A stretch of 64,000 nt of DNA, taken from assembly GCA_948474755.1 (NCBI GenBank), contig CAOLHI010000493.1, positions 248,001-312,000 on the forward strand. Direction: 5' to 3'. Position 1 is the stretch's first letter. The number at the start of each line of letters is the position of its first letter. The stretch comes from Ctenosaura bakeri (taxonomy: Eukaryota; Chordata; Lepidosauria; Squamata; Iguanidae). Made by a program: the position numbers and the translations under genes. The notes under the pieces are model-generated. The model ran no database searches, had not been told where the DNA came from, and saw nothing but the letters and a program-made list of their open reading frames with translations. Positions 1 to 9,854 of the stretch are shown piece by piece.

Positions 1-250
1 GATCTGCACTCTCCAGCATCCAAAATGGCGGCTTCCGGTTGGTCGTGGGTCCCGACCGACCGCTGAAGCTCGCCAGTCTAAGGCCCACCCTCCGCAGATC
101 ACAGGCTCACATTGGTGCAAGCCTGCAAATCTGCACCGGAGAGCAGGCACGCAGTGGCGCGCTCCGGGCTTTTGAAAGACCGGAAAAATCAGGTCTTTCA
201 AAAGCACGCTGGAGGACCACTTGGGGTCATTCCGGAGCGGACTGAGGTGC
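1..250. repeat. GC-rich foldback sequence
   Basis: GC-rich stretch with a perfect 13-bp inverted repeat (169-181 with 192-204, CTTTTGAAAGACC and its complement) and weaker outer pairing between about 117 and 250. It also contains AAAATGGCGGC near 23-33, which resembles a YY1 core site. It could be a foldback element or a decayed promoter copy. Positions 205-477 show no recognisable gene. Confidence 0.4.
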
Positions 251-477
251 GGATCTACAGTAAGTAGTCTGGACCCAGTTCGTTCCAAGGTGCAGATGTC
301 CTCCGTGGAGGACACACTGCACCGTTTTTATTACCCCATGTGGAAATGGTCTCAGTTGAGCCATCTTGGCTTCTAGGGAGAGTTCAGGCTTGATTTGCTC
401 TAGGACCCATTCTTTGGTCAAATCACTACACCACGCTGGTGCAAAAGCATATACTTCTTAATCACTTTGGCCATTCA

Positions 478-1740
478 TGGATCCGGCCAGCAGAAAACAA
501 GCTTGCTCCATCTTCAATATGACATCCCTTCAAGTATTTAAACATAGCTATCATGTCACCTCTTAACCTTCTTCTTGCCAGGCTAAATATACCCTGCTCC
601 TTATGTTACCCTGAGAATTGGGGGGGGGGTCCCATGAGGGGCGCCTGGGCTGCCAATTAAAAGACCAAATTGGGAGAAATTAGCTTGACCACTGTTTGGC
701 TAGCAAGAGGCAGGGTAACGTTGCGAGGACCTTCTAACCCAATGTCTACGGCTTCAGGTCATGGAATAGGCACGCAAGGTTTTAAAAGTAACAAAATAAC
801 AATTTTATTGAAAACAACAGCGAATAAACCCAACACACACACACTATCTAACTGGGAGGCAGAAGGGGAGATGGTAAGGATGGGTAATACGACCTGGTCT
901 TGATGTCCGGGAAGAAGATAGATGAGGTTCCGAAGTGGAAAGCTCAGCATGGTGGGTTGAGGGGAGTTCTTTAGATAAACCAGCGGCAGGGCAGGATGGC
1001 AGTCCAAATAGTCCGAAGACTGCTTGGAAATCTGGGGTTTTTATAGGGAAGTTTGTGCCTTTCGGCTATGGCAAGCCAGGGGAGAACAAAAGGAGTTTTG
1101 GGCTGGACAAAAAGACTGAGAGAGGTTCACTTTAACCTGATGGGATTATCTCCTGATTACAATGGTGCAGCTCGTATGTAAATGACTTGTTTACTGGCCT
1201 GGCTCGGCTGAGAGCCACTCAGCTATTGTAAGTGCACGTGGGAAGGTCCCTGAAGCGGGGAGTGAAGTTTTAGTTTGCTGGCCTCAAAAGAGATTGGAAT
1301 GTAAGAGCAATTAGCGGCCACACTCATGTCCGTGCTTGTCCGGAGAACTTACAAACACGTGGGGTGAGGTAACTGAGGGCGGGTCCAGCTAAAGCCGAAT
1401 TAGACGATATCAAAATGATATTTGGGGCCCTCACCCAAGGGTGCTATACCGGAAGTAACACTTAGGCCACTCCTCATAGGGCATGGTTTCTAGACGCTTC
1501 ACCATTTTGGTCACCCTCCTCTGGACACATTCCAGGTTCTTGAATTGTGATGCCCAGAACTGGACACAGTATTCCAGGTGAAGTCTAACCAAATAAGAAT
1601 AAAGTGTCATTATTACTTCCCTTGATCTTGACGCTATACTCTTATTTGATGCAGCCTAGAATTGCATTGGCTTTTTTAGCTGCGGCATCACACTGTTGAC
1701 TCATGTTCAGCTTGTCGTCCACTAAGACTGCTAGATCCCT
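478..1740 (-). mobile_element. CR1 LINE 3' fragment, split by a solo LTR
   Basis: The complement of 478-603 and 1461-1740 reads as the 3' part of a CR1 reverse transcriptase gene, with the same sequence blocks as the clearer plus-strand CR1 copy at 59962-60718. The two pieces are collinear and are interrupted exactly by the LTR at 604-1460. From 1741 to about 2170 I see nothing recognisable. Confidence 0.75.
604..1460 (-). mobile_element. Solo LTR inserted in CR1
   Basis: Termini TGTTAC and GTAACA form an inverted repeat, flanked on both sides by the 4-bp duplication CTTA (600-603, 1461-1464). Read on the minus strand it has a TATA box (CTATAAAAAC, about 1036-1050) followed by AATAAA (about 800), so the transcribed strand is minus. 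A second copy lies at 13967-14968. No internal coding region follows, so this is a solo LTR. Confidence 0.8.
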
Positions 1741-2172
1741 TTCATTTTGGTTTCTAGGAATAGTTCAGGCTTGGTTTGCTCTCAGACCCATTTCTTTACC
1801 TTTTCGGCAGTCCATAGAACTCTTTTCCAGCACCACATTTCAAATGAATTATCTTCCCATCCAGCCTTCTTCACTATCCAGCTTTCAAAAAGAAACCCTG
1901 AACTCAGAAATTGCAATGGCATGAAATAGTCTGACTTTGGTATTTAATGGTGGCTGAGGCTGAAAACTTTGAAAGAGCTCTCCAAGGTGCTAGACTAAAA
2001 TAGGTTAAGTACCTTGGATAGCAGCTTTAAATTTCAGAGCAAAAATCCAGATTGGATTCCTTACCCCACTGGCATTGGAAACAACAGCAGCCACTGCCCT
2101 CCTATCTACCGTGTGTGGTTGTCTCAGCAACAACAAACTAAGCGTGAGGCTATTGCAGGACAAACAGTCTGG

Positions 2173-2358
2173 GGGCCTTTCCGCACTACACTGTTACAGT
2201 GCTATTATTCCACTTTCAACATCCTATGGAATCCTGGGGTTTGCAGTTACGGGAGGGGCCTTTGGCCAAAGGCCCTTCCCGTAACTGCAAACCCCAGGAT
2301 TCCATAGGATGTTGAAAGTGGAATAATATTGCTATAAAGGTGTTGTGCGGAAATAGCC
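2173..2358. mobile_element. Palindromic MITE, copy 1
   Basis: Near-perfect palindrome that begins GGGCCTTTCCGCACTACAC, runs into a segment with TATGGAATCCTGGGGTTTGC, then returns as the complement to GTGCGGAAATAGCC. The whole element would fold into one long hairpin. Member of the family found at more than a dozen sites in this window. Confidence 0.8.
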
Positions 2359-2463
2359 TAAGTCAGCATGAGAGCTGTGTGATCTTTCTCCTCCATTCTT
2401 TACTGAAACCACTCCATAACTATAAAAGTAACTAATAGAACTTACTTCTGAACAGACAGGTCT

Positions 2464-2493
2464 TCCTCCTCCTCCTCCTCCTCCTCCTCCTCC
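2464..2493. repeat. (TCC)n microsatellite
   Basis: About ten uninterrupted TCC units, reading as GGA on the other strand. It produces a spurious glycine run in one frame. Confidence 0.95.
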
Positions 2494-2608
2494 TTCTTCT
2501 AGAAGCCATCTTTTCTCCAATGAACTCAAGACAGTATACCTGACTGTCTTTCTTCCTCTTTCCTATCCTCTCAACAGCCCTGTGAGTTAAGCCAGACTGA
2601 GAAACCAT

Positions 2609-2811
2609 GGGCCTTTCTGCACTTCACTGTTATAGTGCTATTATTCCACTTTCAATTTCCTGTGAAATTCTGGGTTTTGCTGTTTACTGAGGCCAAAGAG
2701 CTCTCTGACTGAGAATTCTAAATGCCTCTCCCTAAACTACAAATCCCAGGATTCCATAGGAGGTTGGAAAGTGGAATCATAGCACTATAACAGTGTAGTG
2801 CAGAAATGGCT
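2609..2811. mobile_element. Palindromic MITE, copy 2 (variant with longer centre)
   Basis: Same termini as the other copies (GGGCCTTTCTGCACTTCAC and GTGCAGAAATGGC) but with a longer centre containing CCAAAGAGCTCTCTG. This long-centre subtype recurs at 11620, 16427, 17490, 34522 and 43296. Confidence 0.8.
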
Positions 2812-3059
2812 GATGACTAGCTGAAGGCCCTTGAGTTTCACAGCCCATTAGAAGGTTGCAACCTGGATGTCCTGAGTCCCTTCCTATCGCTCTAATCACT
2901 ATGCCACATAGACCATCTAGTGAGAAGTAAGTCTTATTGAATTCAATTGGACTCACTCCTAGGTAACTGTGAACAGCACTGCAGCTTAATACAGTTACGA
3001 TTATGTTCTATACATCAAGCACAGAAAGAGTATTCAGAAGCATATTTATTCCTTTAGAG

Positions 3060-3743
3060 CAGCGGTTCTCAACCTGTGGGTCGCGACCCCTTTGGGGGTC
3101 GAACGACCCTTTCACAGGGGTTGCCTAAGATCATTGGAAAATACATATTTCCAATGGTCTTAGGCTCCATTCCCTCCTCGGTGGTGGTGCGCAAGCGCAA
3201 GCCACGCACTCGCGTCCTCCTGCCCCCTGTTCAGAAGGGACTGAAATCGCTCCCCTTCTCCACTACCGGGAGAACCTCCCGTCTGACGGGCCAGCTTGGG
3301 GGGAGCTGTAGCATGGGGGGCAGGCCCCTCCACACCACGGACCCTGCCCCACTCGCCACGGAGGGGGGTGCTGCGGAAGGGCCAGGGGGCTGCAAGGCAG
3401 CACTTTTCCAGGGGGGCGAGCTGCGCCCAGCGCAAAAGACAAAGGCACTGGGATTCCTCCCCCCAGCCAGGGTCGACACTCTGGAAACTTTTCCCACACT
3501 GCCCCCCACAGCGGAAACGAGAGCAAAGCAGAAGCAGAGCCCGGGGGGGTTCTGGAGTTTTTTCCCAGGGGAGACGCGTGGCTCCTCTTCTCTCCCCGGC
3601 CCCCCCATTCCTGGCCGGTGAGGTGGCCTTTGCCGGGGGGGAGGCATTGTAAATAATAAATAAATAATTTTATGGTTGGGGGTCACCACAATATGAAGAA
3701 CCATATTAAAGGGTCACAGCATTAGGAAGTTTGAGAACCACTG
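3060..3743. mobile_element. SPIN-like non-autonomous hAT with GC-rich cargo
   Basis: The element starts CAGCGGTTCTCAACCTGTGG and ends GTTTGAGAACCACTG, and is flanked by a perfect 8-bp target duplication CTTTAGAG (3052-3059, 3744-3751), which is the hAT hallmark. The terminal 100 bp match my recollection of the SPIN family of horizontally spread hAT transposons. The interior (about 3165-3650) is unusually GC-rich, has open frames on both strands and no transposase motif, so it looks like captured or rearranged filler rather than a gene. Confidence 0.8.
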
Positions 3744-3755
3744 CTTTAGAGCAAG

Positions 3756-3965
3756 TGTGGTATAGTGGTTTGTGCATTGGGCTACATGTCTGTAGACCAA
3801 GGTTCAGTTCCCCGTTCAGTCATGGAAACCCACCAGGTGACCTTGGGCAAGTCACACTCTCTCAGCCTCAGAGGAAGGCAGAAGCAAACCTCTCTGAGCA
3901 AATCTCGCCAACAAAACCCTATGATGAGGTCGCTGTAAGTCAGAAATGACTTGTATACAACAACA
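3756..3965 (+). mobile_element. tRNA-derived SINE
   Basis: The head carries an A-box-like TATAGTGGTTTG and a B-box-like GGTTCAGTTCC. The body contains CCTTGGGCAAGTCACACTCT and the tail resembles an L2-type 3' end (GTCGCTGTAAGTCAGAAATG) closed by ACAACAACA. It sits directly against the right target duplication of the SPIN-like element. Confidence 0.8.
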
Positions 3966-3966
3966 A

Positions 3967-4135
3967 ACATGATTTAAAGTCGAAGGCTTTCACGGCCGGA
4001 ATCCATAGGTTGTTGTGGGTTTTCTGGGTTTTGAGGCCGTGTTCTATTAGTATTTTCTCCTAAAGGAGAGGAGAAAATACAAATAGAACATGGCCTCAAA
4101 ACCCAGAAAACCCACAACAACCTAACAAACATGAT
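3967..4135. mobile_element. Penelope-like terminal foldback
   Basis: Two arms of about 70 bp are inverted copies of each other: TTGTTGTGGGTTTTCTGGG near 4010 and CCCAGAAAACCCACAACAAC near 4110. The same terminal sequence follows the Penelope endonuclease fragment at 21655-22105, which is why I assign it to that class. Confidence 0.6.
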
Positions 4136-4278
4136 TATTTAGAAAAGCTAGTGTTATGATGCACAGAAGAATATATGTTTCAAATAATGTGCCTATTGCC
4201 TTTTAAAAAAATGTTTGTGTGTAAGCTGACTCTGGGAGCCATTTAGGCTGAGAAGCAGAATAAAAATGGCAATACTAA

Positions 4279-4777
4279 TCTACTATATAAAAGTCAAAGT
4301 TCGTCTCTTTGTGAGTTTGTCTGTTTGTCTGCATCAGGCAAGTGAAGACCGTATATGATTGGCTGGCTGTGAAGATACTATGGAATCCTGGGATCGGCAG
4401 TTCAGGGAGGGGTCTTTAGAATTCTCAGCCAGAGAGGTCAGTCCAGTTGCTATTGAGACAAGGCTTACCAGCAAGAAGGAGGAGGACAGTGCATTCCCTC
4501 AGGAACCCAACCTCTGCATGTTAATAACTCTGAATACAGATTAGTTTGGGGAATGTGGGGATAAGTTACAGGTAACTGGAATGGGCCAGTTGCTATGGAG
4601 ATGAGGCCTAGCAGCAAGGAGGAGGACAGTGCATTCCCTCAGGTACCCAACCTCTGTATGTTTAATAACTTTGAATACAGATTGCACTGGGAAATGTGGG
4701 GGAAAGTTAAAGAAGACAGTTTGGTGAGTTCTTAAGAGGCATTTAAAATCCTGGGCAATGCTGGGTAAATATGTTAG
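4279..4777 (+). mobile_element. Helitron (non-autonomous), copy 1
   Basis: Begins TCTACTATATAAAAGTC and ends with CTGGGCAATGCTGGGTA, a short hairpin, followed by TTAG. The host base before is A and the base after is T, as expected for Helitron insertion. Two imperfect internal repeats (about 4435-4540 and 4570-4680) share CAAGGAGGAGGACAGTGCA-type sequence. Part of a MITE is embedded near 4378-4437. Confidence 0.8.
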
Positions 4778-4998
4778 TAACAATCATAAGACCAAGCGGT
4801 GTGTGTGAATGGGCAAATATAAGTTGCTGAACCAGAGATTCATTGTATCATTTGTGCTCACCCTCTATTTTTTCCCTTCTTTTCTAATCTAATTCTTCCC
4901 TCTGTCCTCTATGCTCAGAATGTGTGTTTAAATCACTGATTTAGGTTTATTCAGCCATTGCCTGTAATGGAGCATTATCACGGTAAAGTCACCCCAGG

Positions 4999-5698
4999 AT
5001 GAAAATGGGAAATCAAGATCCCACTGGCCTCACCTTATTGGAGGCACCCGAAGGAAGGAGGAGAACTGTTGATGTCCACTGAGCTAAGCAAGAGCTGGGT
5101 GAGGCCTTGCTCCATTTCCAGGCAGCCCAACAGAAGGACATCCTAAAGAACATGGAGGACCCTCAACATGAATGGAAGAACCCCCCACAGTCACTGGAGG
5201 AGCCTGCACTGTGGGAGGATGCTCAGGCCTTCCTAGTCTCCTTTGAACAAGTGGCCAAGGCCTGCCCATGGCCCAAAAAAAGAGTGGGTGGCCTGGCTCC
5301 TGCCAGCCCTCCAAGGAGAGGCCAAGCAGGTCTTTGGCAACCTGCCGGCCAGAGACAAGGAGGACTACTGGAAGGTCAAAGAAGCCATCCTGCAGAGAGA
5401 TGCAGTCAAAAGGGAGAAGCATCGCCAGCACTTTAGGTGTTTCTGCTACCAGGAGGTGGATGGGCCAAGGGGAGCTGGCAGTCGACTTTTGGAACTTTGC
5501 TGACCATGGCTGGAGCCTGAGAGGCACTCCAAGGAACAGATCCTGGACCTGGTGATCCTGGAGCAGTTCCTGGCCATCCTGCCCTCGGAGATCCAGAACT
5601 GGGTCAGGGAACGAGGCCCAAGGACCTGCTCCCAGGCAGTAGCCCTGGCTGAGGATTTCCTGCTCAGGTCACAAGGGACCAAGGGGGAGGAAAACAAG
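4999..5698 (+). pseudogene. Gene P exon: first SCAN exon with capsid-like N-terminal half, disrupted
   Basis: SCAN proteins are zinc-finger transcription factors that dimerise through a domain derived from a Gypsy-class retrotransposon capsid. The frame starts at ATG 4999 (MKMGNQDPTGL) and runs through a region resembling the Gag capsid N-terminal half (WEDAQAFLVSFEQVAKA, then DYWKVKEAILQRD), then a full SCAN domain (FRCFCYQEVDGPRG, then [17 protein letters not shown]). It ends at a good donor, AAG|GTGAGG, in phase 0. It is broken by TGA at 5080-5082, a +1 frameshift at the run of seven A (5275-5281; the copy at 7.5 kb reads AAGGAAGAG there) and TGA at 5501-5503. I call it a pseudogene exon; a sequencing error could explain the homopolymer but not both stops. 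Confidence 0.85.
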
Positions 5699-5799
5699 GT
5701 GAGGTCCATTTATTGTCTTTTGTTTCTGTGTGTGTCATAATAGCACTTGTTCAGTACAGCCAATGGTTCTTAAGCTGGGGTCTTAACATGAAGCCCTAC

Positions 5800-6493
5800 T
5801 GTAGGGGCATAATAATTAGGAAATAATTAATCACTAGCTTAATAGCAGGCACATTGAATTAGGAAAAAGAGCAATGTGGCCAGGGAAAACAAGAAAAATG
5901 CTCATCCTTGCAGCTGGATGCAGATAACAGGAAAATCAGCTTGCAGAACTTAGAATGACAGGAAGCCAAGCAAAGCAACGGTAGATAGTAAAAGAGATAA
6001 CTAGCTGGGTGGGCTCAACAGGTGTGAAAGAGAGGTAGACTTTGTGGGTTTGGGTCCAGAGTTGGCCAAACTAGGCCAAGGGGAGGGGGAGCGACCACAG
6101 GAGATGAACTTTGGTGACCAAGAGCCTCATAAAGCTTCATTTTAATATTAAAAATCACACCCTAGGGTGGAATCTTGTATTATAATTTGGGACCACCCAT
6201 ATGCACATGCGTGGTGCTTGTATGCTGACATAATAATGTATTCATGACATTATTCCTAAACGTATGTATTTGGATTAGCCAATAATTAGCATTTTTTGCT
6301 TCTGTAATGGATGCTTAGCAGGGTATAAAGCTACTTGTGTGTAGCCATTTTCTTTGAAGTAGTATATCTTTTGTGGCTGATGCACAACTGCTCCCCTCTT
6401 GTACAAGGAAAAATCATTTAATAAATTCCTTACATTTTTTTTTTGCTGCTAAAAAGCCCTGATGTGATTTTGAATTAATGCGGTAACGCTACA
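5800..6493 (+). mobile_element. Probable LTR, plus orientation
   Basis: Candidate termini TGTAGG and GCTACA. A TATA box (GGGTATAAAGC, about 6320) is followed by AATAAA (about 6417) and then the terminal CA. No matching target duplication is visible, so the 5' boundary is uncertain. It lies in the Gene P intron between the two SCAN exons. Confidence 0.5.
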
Positions 6494-6569
6494 GCTGGGT
6501 GCCACCAACAGTGGCAGCAACAGGGATAGGGGTGGCTTGTGGATGCCGAAACTGCTCCCTCGTTTGCAA

Positions 6570-6676
6570 ACTATGGCTGTGGAGACCAGGGTTTGAATTC
6601 CCACTCACCCATGGAAACCCACTGGGTGACCTCAGGCAAGTCACATTCTCTCAGCCTCAGAGAAAGACAAATGTGC
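6570..6676 (+). mobile_element. tRNA-derived SINE, 3'-truncated
   Basis: Contains the B-box-like GGGTTTGAATTCCCAC and CAAGTCACATTCTCTCAGCC of the family seen at 3756, then stops short of the L2-like tail. Confidence 0.65.
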
Positions 6677-6679
6677 GGG

Positions 6680-7245
6680 TGAAGGAAGCCGAGGCATAGT
6701 GGAGAGAATAGGCATCTGGAGTCCAAACTAGGTCAGGGGAAAAAGAGAAAGAGGGCGGTCAGCGTGTGGCCCTATAGTGCCTCTCTCACGCCCATCTCCT
6801 TCCTTGGGTGTGTGTGTGAGGCATCAGGAGAGGGTTTGTGGTGCTGAGAAATTGGGCTGCAGTCCATCCTTAGCTGGGCCATTTCCGCACTAGCCTGTTA
6901 TAGCACTATGATTCTACTTGCAACATCCTATGGAATCCTGGGGTTTGCCGTTTCTGGAGGGGCCAGCCAGCCCCTCCCGAAACTGTAAACCCCAGGATTC
7001 CATAGGATGTTGCAAGTGGAATCATAGCGCTATGATAGGCTAGCGCAGAAATGACCCTGGCCAGGGAGTGTCTGGTGGAGGAAGAGGAAGACCTGCAGTG
7101 AATTTTTAAAGGGCTGCCCAGCCTGATCAGAGCCCCCAAGAGGGCAAGTTCCCCCAGAAAAGAAGCAGGGACAGGGGTTGAAGAAACTTTCAAATAATCA
7201 GATCTGTGAAAGTAAAACCCACAAATGTGGAGGGCTGACTGCATT
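6680..7245. mobile_element. TIR DNA transposon (Tigger-like ends), carrying a MITE
   Basis: The right end reads ACCCACAAATGTGGAGGGCTGACTG in two adjoining pieces, matching the terminal repeat of the copies at 28305, 36267 and 57732. The interior is homologous to 59345-60745 (shared TCTCCTTCCTTGGGTGTGT). It is interrupted by the MITE at 6877-7056. Confidence 0.55.
6877..7056. mobile_element. Palindromic MITE, copy 3
   Basis: Short-centre palindrome, GGCCATTTCCGCACTAGCC to GCAGAAATGACC. It is nested in the TIR transposon above; the related transposon at 59 kb carries its own MITE at a different point, so the two insertions are independent. Confidence 0.8.
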
Positions 7246-7350
7246 GCTATTGTTATTTATTATCTTGACTTGATTTTATGGTACACTGGCCTTTGATCCT
7301 CGAATGTTGGGCCAGGATATAAAGATTTTAATAAATAAATAAACAAACAA
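7246..7350 (+). mobile_element. LINE 3' terminal fragment
   Basis: Ends GGCCAGGATATAAAGATTTT followed by an AATAAATAAATAAAC tail, a common LINE/SINE 3' end in squamates. Too short to type further. Confidence 0.4.
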
Positions 7351-7415
7351 AAAGTTAATTTTGACCCCTAAGTGATTTCTGTCCCCTGTCTTTTTTCACT
7401 TATGCCATGCCCTAG

Positions 7416-8005
7416 GACTTGAAGTATCTCTTTTCAAACAGCAGGAATTCCTGGAAATGAAGTGGCCCCCTCCCAAAGGCTGTGCAATGCCACAATGGCT
7501 GGACGAGCCCACACCGCAAGATGATGCTCAGGCCTTCCTGGCATTCTTGGAGCAAGTGGCCAGAGCCTGCTGGTGGCCCAAGGAAGAGTGGGCGGCCCAG
7601 ATTTTGAAAGCCCTTAGAGGAGGATAAGCTGAGTGGGACTTTAGTGACCTGGATGCCAGAGATGGAGGGGATTATGAGAAAGGGAAGGCGGTCGTTTGGC
7701 AAAAGGAGGCTGTCAGCAAGAAGAGGAACTGCCAACGCTTCCGGCATTTCTGCTACCAGGATGCCAACGGGCCAAGAGGTGCCTACAGCAGACTCCACAG
7801 CCTTTGCCACCAGTGGCTGAAGGCCAAGAAATGTAGCAAAGAATAGATCCTAGACCTGTTGATCCTGGAGGAGTTGCTGGCGATCCTTCCCCCAAAGATG
7901 CAGAACTGGGTTAGAAAAGGCATCCCAGATACCTGTTGCCAGGCAGTCATCCTAGCTGAGGATTTGCTACAAAAAGGAAGAGAGGCTGAGAGAGAGGAAA
8001 AACAG
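7416..8005 (+). pseudogene. Gene P exon: second SCAN exon with capsid-like half, two stops
   Basis: A polypyrimidine tract and CCCTAG acceptor precede 7416, and CAG|GTGAAA is the donor at 8005, phase 0. The single frame encodes the same extended layout as the exon at 5 kb: DDAQAFLAFLEQVARACWW, WPKEEWAAQ, FRHFCYQDANGPRGAYSRL, then LCHQWLKAKK and [12 protein letters not shown]. It has in-frame TAA (7625-7627) and TAG (7844-7846) but no frameshift. It is either a tandem duplicate of the first SCAN exon inside one gene or the 5' exon of a second, fused gene; the lack of a zinc-finger exon between the two favours duplication. Confidence 0.82.
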
Positions 8006-8043
8006 GTGAAACTGTTTCACAGAGCTATTCACCTCTGACTATA

Positions 8044-8209
8044 ATTGCCAGATTGAAACCTAGAGAGGGCTCCTATACCTTTAGATGGTTATATTGAAAC
8101 AAGAATATTGCTTGCAAGCAGGTAACAATCAACAGCAACTGAAATTCCCTCCTGTACACAACCATTAAAGGTGTAGGAACCCTCTCCAGTTTTTACTCTG
8201 GCAACCCTG
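8044..8209. mobile_element. Short TIR element
   Basis: Inverted ends: TTGCCAGATTGAAACC near 8045 and TTTTTACTCTGGCAACC near 8200, with GAGGGCTCCTATACCTTT mirrored by AAAGGTGTAGGAACCCTCT. A partial relative is at 27095. No coding capacity. Confidence 0.5.
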
Positions 8210-8399
8210 AGGACACAGAGGTGGCTGTTCGAGCCGTGATGAGCCAGGCATTGGTCATGCAGTTCCACTTTGATTAGGAGCCTTTCCACACTACATGACT
8301 GTTGCACAATGGTTCCACTTTAACTGCCATGGTTCTGTCCTATGGAATCATGGGATTTGCAGTTTAGGGAATTCTTAGCCAGAAAGTTCCAGTACCTAA

Positions 8400-9445
8400 G
8401 GCCATTTTCGCACTAGCCTGTTATAGCGCGATGATTCCACTTTCAACATCCTCTGGAATCCTGGGGTTTGCAGTTTCAGGAGGGGCCAGCCGGGGATGTT
8501 TTACCACATATGGTGAACTTGTGCTAAATCAGAGAAATACTGGAAGGGTATTCATAATTGTATTGTTAATACTCTCCAAATCAATTTCCCAATGAATCCA
8601 GAAATATATTTATTGAATATGTTAGATATCAAATATTTCAAAAAGAATTCATTGAGGAAAATGGTAATATATATGGTGACAGCGGCGAGATTAGTATTTG
8701 CGCAAAAATGGAAATTGAAAGAAGTTCCTGACATTGAAGATTGCTTATGGAAATTATATGAATTATGGGAAATGGATAAATTGACATCAATATTGACAGA
8801 TAAACCAAGAAAACAAATTATTGAAGAATGGAATTTAATCATCCCCCTTTGGGAATCCAAATGGGGAAAAACAGTAGTAAATGAGTTAAATAAAATGGAG
8901 TGAAGTGGGTTAAGTGAGAAAACCACTCATGTATTGCAAGTTAAGATATGGAAAAATGTTTGGATAAAAAACTTAGAGAAATAAGATATCAGTGTAAGAG
9001 TTGTGAAATAAGGGTATAAGGTAGTGGTATGAATGTTGAAGTATCGAGTATATGGAATTGTTGGTCAAGTATAAATAAGTTATAACTGTCCATGAATTAT
9101 GCAGATGTGATAAGGGAAGGTTAATAGGTAGGTATAAAAATTTGTTTTCTTTTATTTTTATGTATAACCTTTGATTGAGAGACGATGAATGCATAAGTAA
9201 GATATAGATTATATGTTATATATATACATATTGTGTTATGTATGTTTTGATATCTATAATTTAAGAAAGATAAGATATTTAAGGAGATAAATAGAAATAT
9301 TTATACAGACTAATGATTGATGTATAATTATGCAAATGTTATAAATATGAAATGTTTTAATTTTGTGATTTTAATGAATAAAAATAATTTTTTTAAAAAA
9401 GAAAATGGAATCATCGCGCTATAACAGGCTAGTGCAGAAATGGCC
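8400..9445. mobile_element. Palindromic MITE, copy 4, interrupted
   Basis: GGCCATTTTCGCACTAGCC to GCTAGTGCAGAAATGGCC, flanked by the 3-bp duplication TAA (8397-8399, 9446-9448). Such a TWA target suggests PIF/Harbinger mobilisation. Part of its right arm was lost when the L1-type sequence inserted. Confidence 0.78.
8497..9405 (+). mobile_element. 5'-truncated L1-type LINE tail
   Basis: The frame 8592-8903 encodes an L1-like ORF2 C-terminus (VTAARLVFAQKWK, LWKLYELWEMDKLT, IIEEWNLIIPLW), followed by an AT-rich 3' region and an A-rich tail after AATAAAAATAA near 9380. No target duplication is visible, perhaps because the MITE arm was deleted at the junction. Confidence 0.65.
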
Positions 9446-9696
9446 TAAGTCTACAATCCCCAAGATTCCATAGGAGGCAGTTAAATTGGAATCATAGTGC
9501 AATAGTTATGTAGTGTGAAAAGGCCGCTAGCTGTTGAAAGGTGGGAAGAGCCAGTGTGTCTCTATGCAGATGCAGGGCCACATGTAGCCTTACCAAAGCT
9601 GTTTTGCTGCCCCCTCCAACCCTCCCAGATTCTGACAAAAAAGAGGTGCGTGCCCTTTGATGAAATCCCTCAGGAGTGGCAATTCAAAAAGTTGTA

Positions 9697-9842
9697 AACT
9701 GCCCAGGTGCTGTAGGCTATATTTCAGAGTAAAGAAGTGGCAAAACCATCTCTGAGTATTCTTTGCTTAAGAAAAACCCTATAAAATTCATTGGGTCATC
9801 CTAAGTGGGCAAGTGACTTAAAGGCACACCATTTCCTCCAAA
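9697..9842 (+). mobile_element. 5S-derived SINE, tail only
   Basis: Shares GTGCTGTAGGCTATATTTCAG and CTCTGAGTATTCTTTGC with the fuller copy at 42122-42360; the 5S-like head is absent. Confidence 0.6.
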
Positions 9843-9854
9843 CTGCTTTAATTT

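Larger units (their letters stand above)
8277..9525. mobile_element. Outer MITE of a three-layer nest
   Basis: Ends GGAGCCTTTCCACACTAC and GTAGTGTGAAAAGGCC, with TTCCACTTTAACTGCC mirrored by GGCAGTTAAATTGGAATC. It belongs to a related but distinct MITE family (other members at 38745 and 42362). It is split by a palindromic MITE (8400-9445), itself split by an L1-type tail. Confidence 0.7.

Noticed and set aside
3076..3704. Overlapping long open frames on both strands (up to 181 codons)
   Set aside because: They lie wholly inside the GC-rich interior of the SPIN-like hAT, occur in several frames at once as expected for GC-rich DNA, and show no domain.
3756..3830. Possible tRNA gene in SINE heads
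   Set aside because: Only A- and B-box-like sequence is present; the cloverleaf is not preserved and the sequence continues into the SINE body at every copy.
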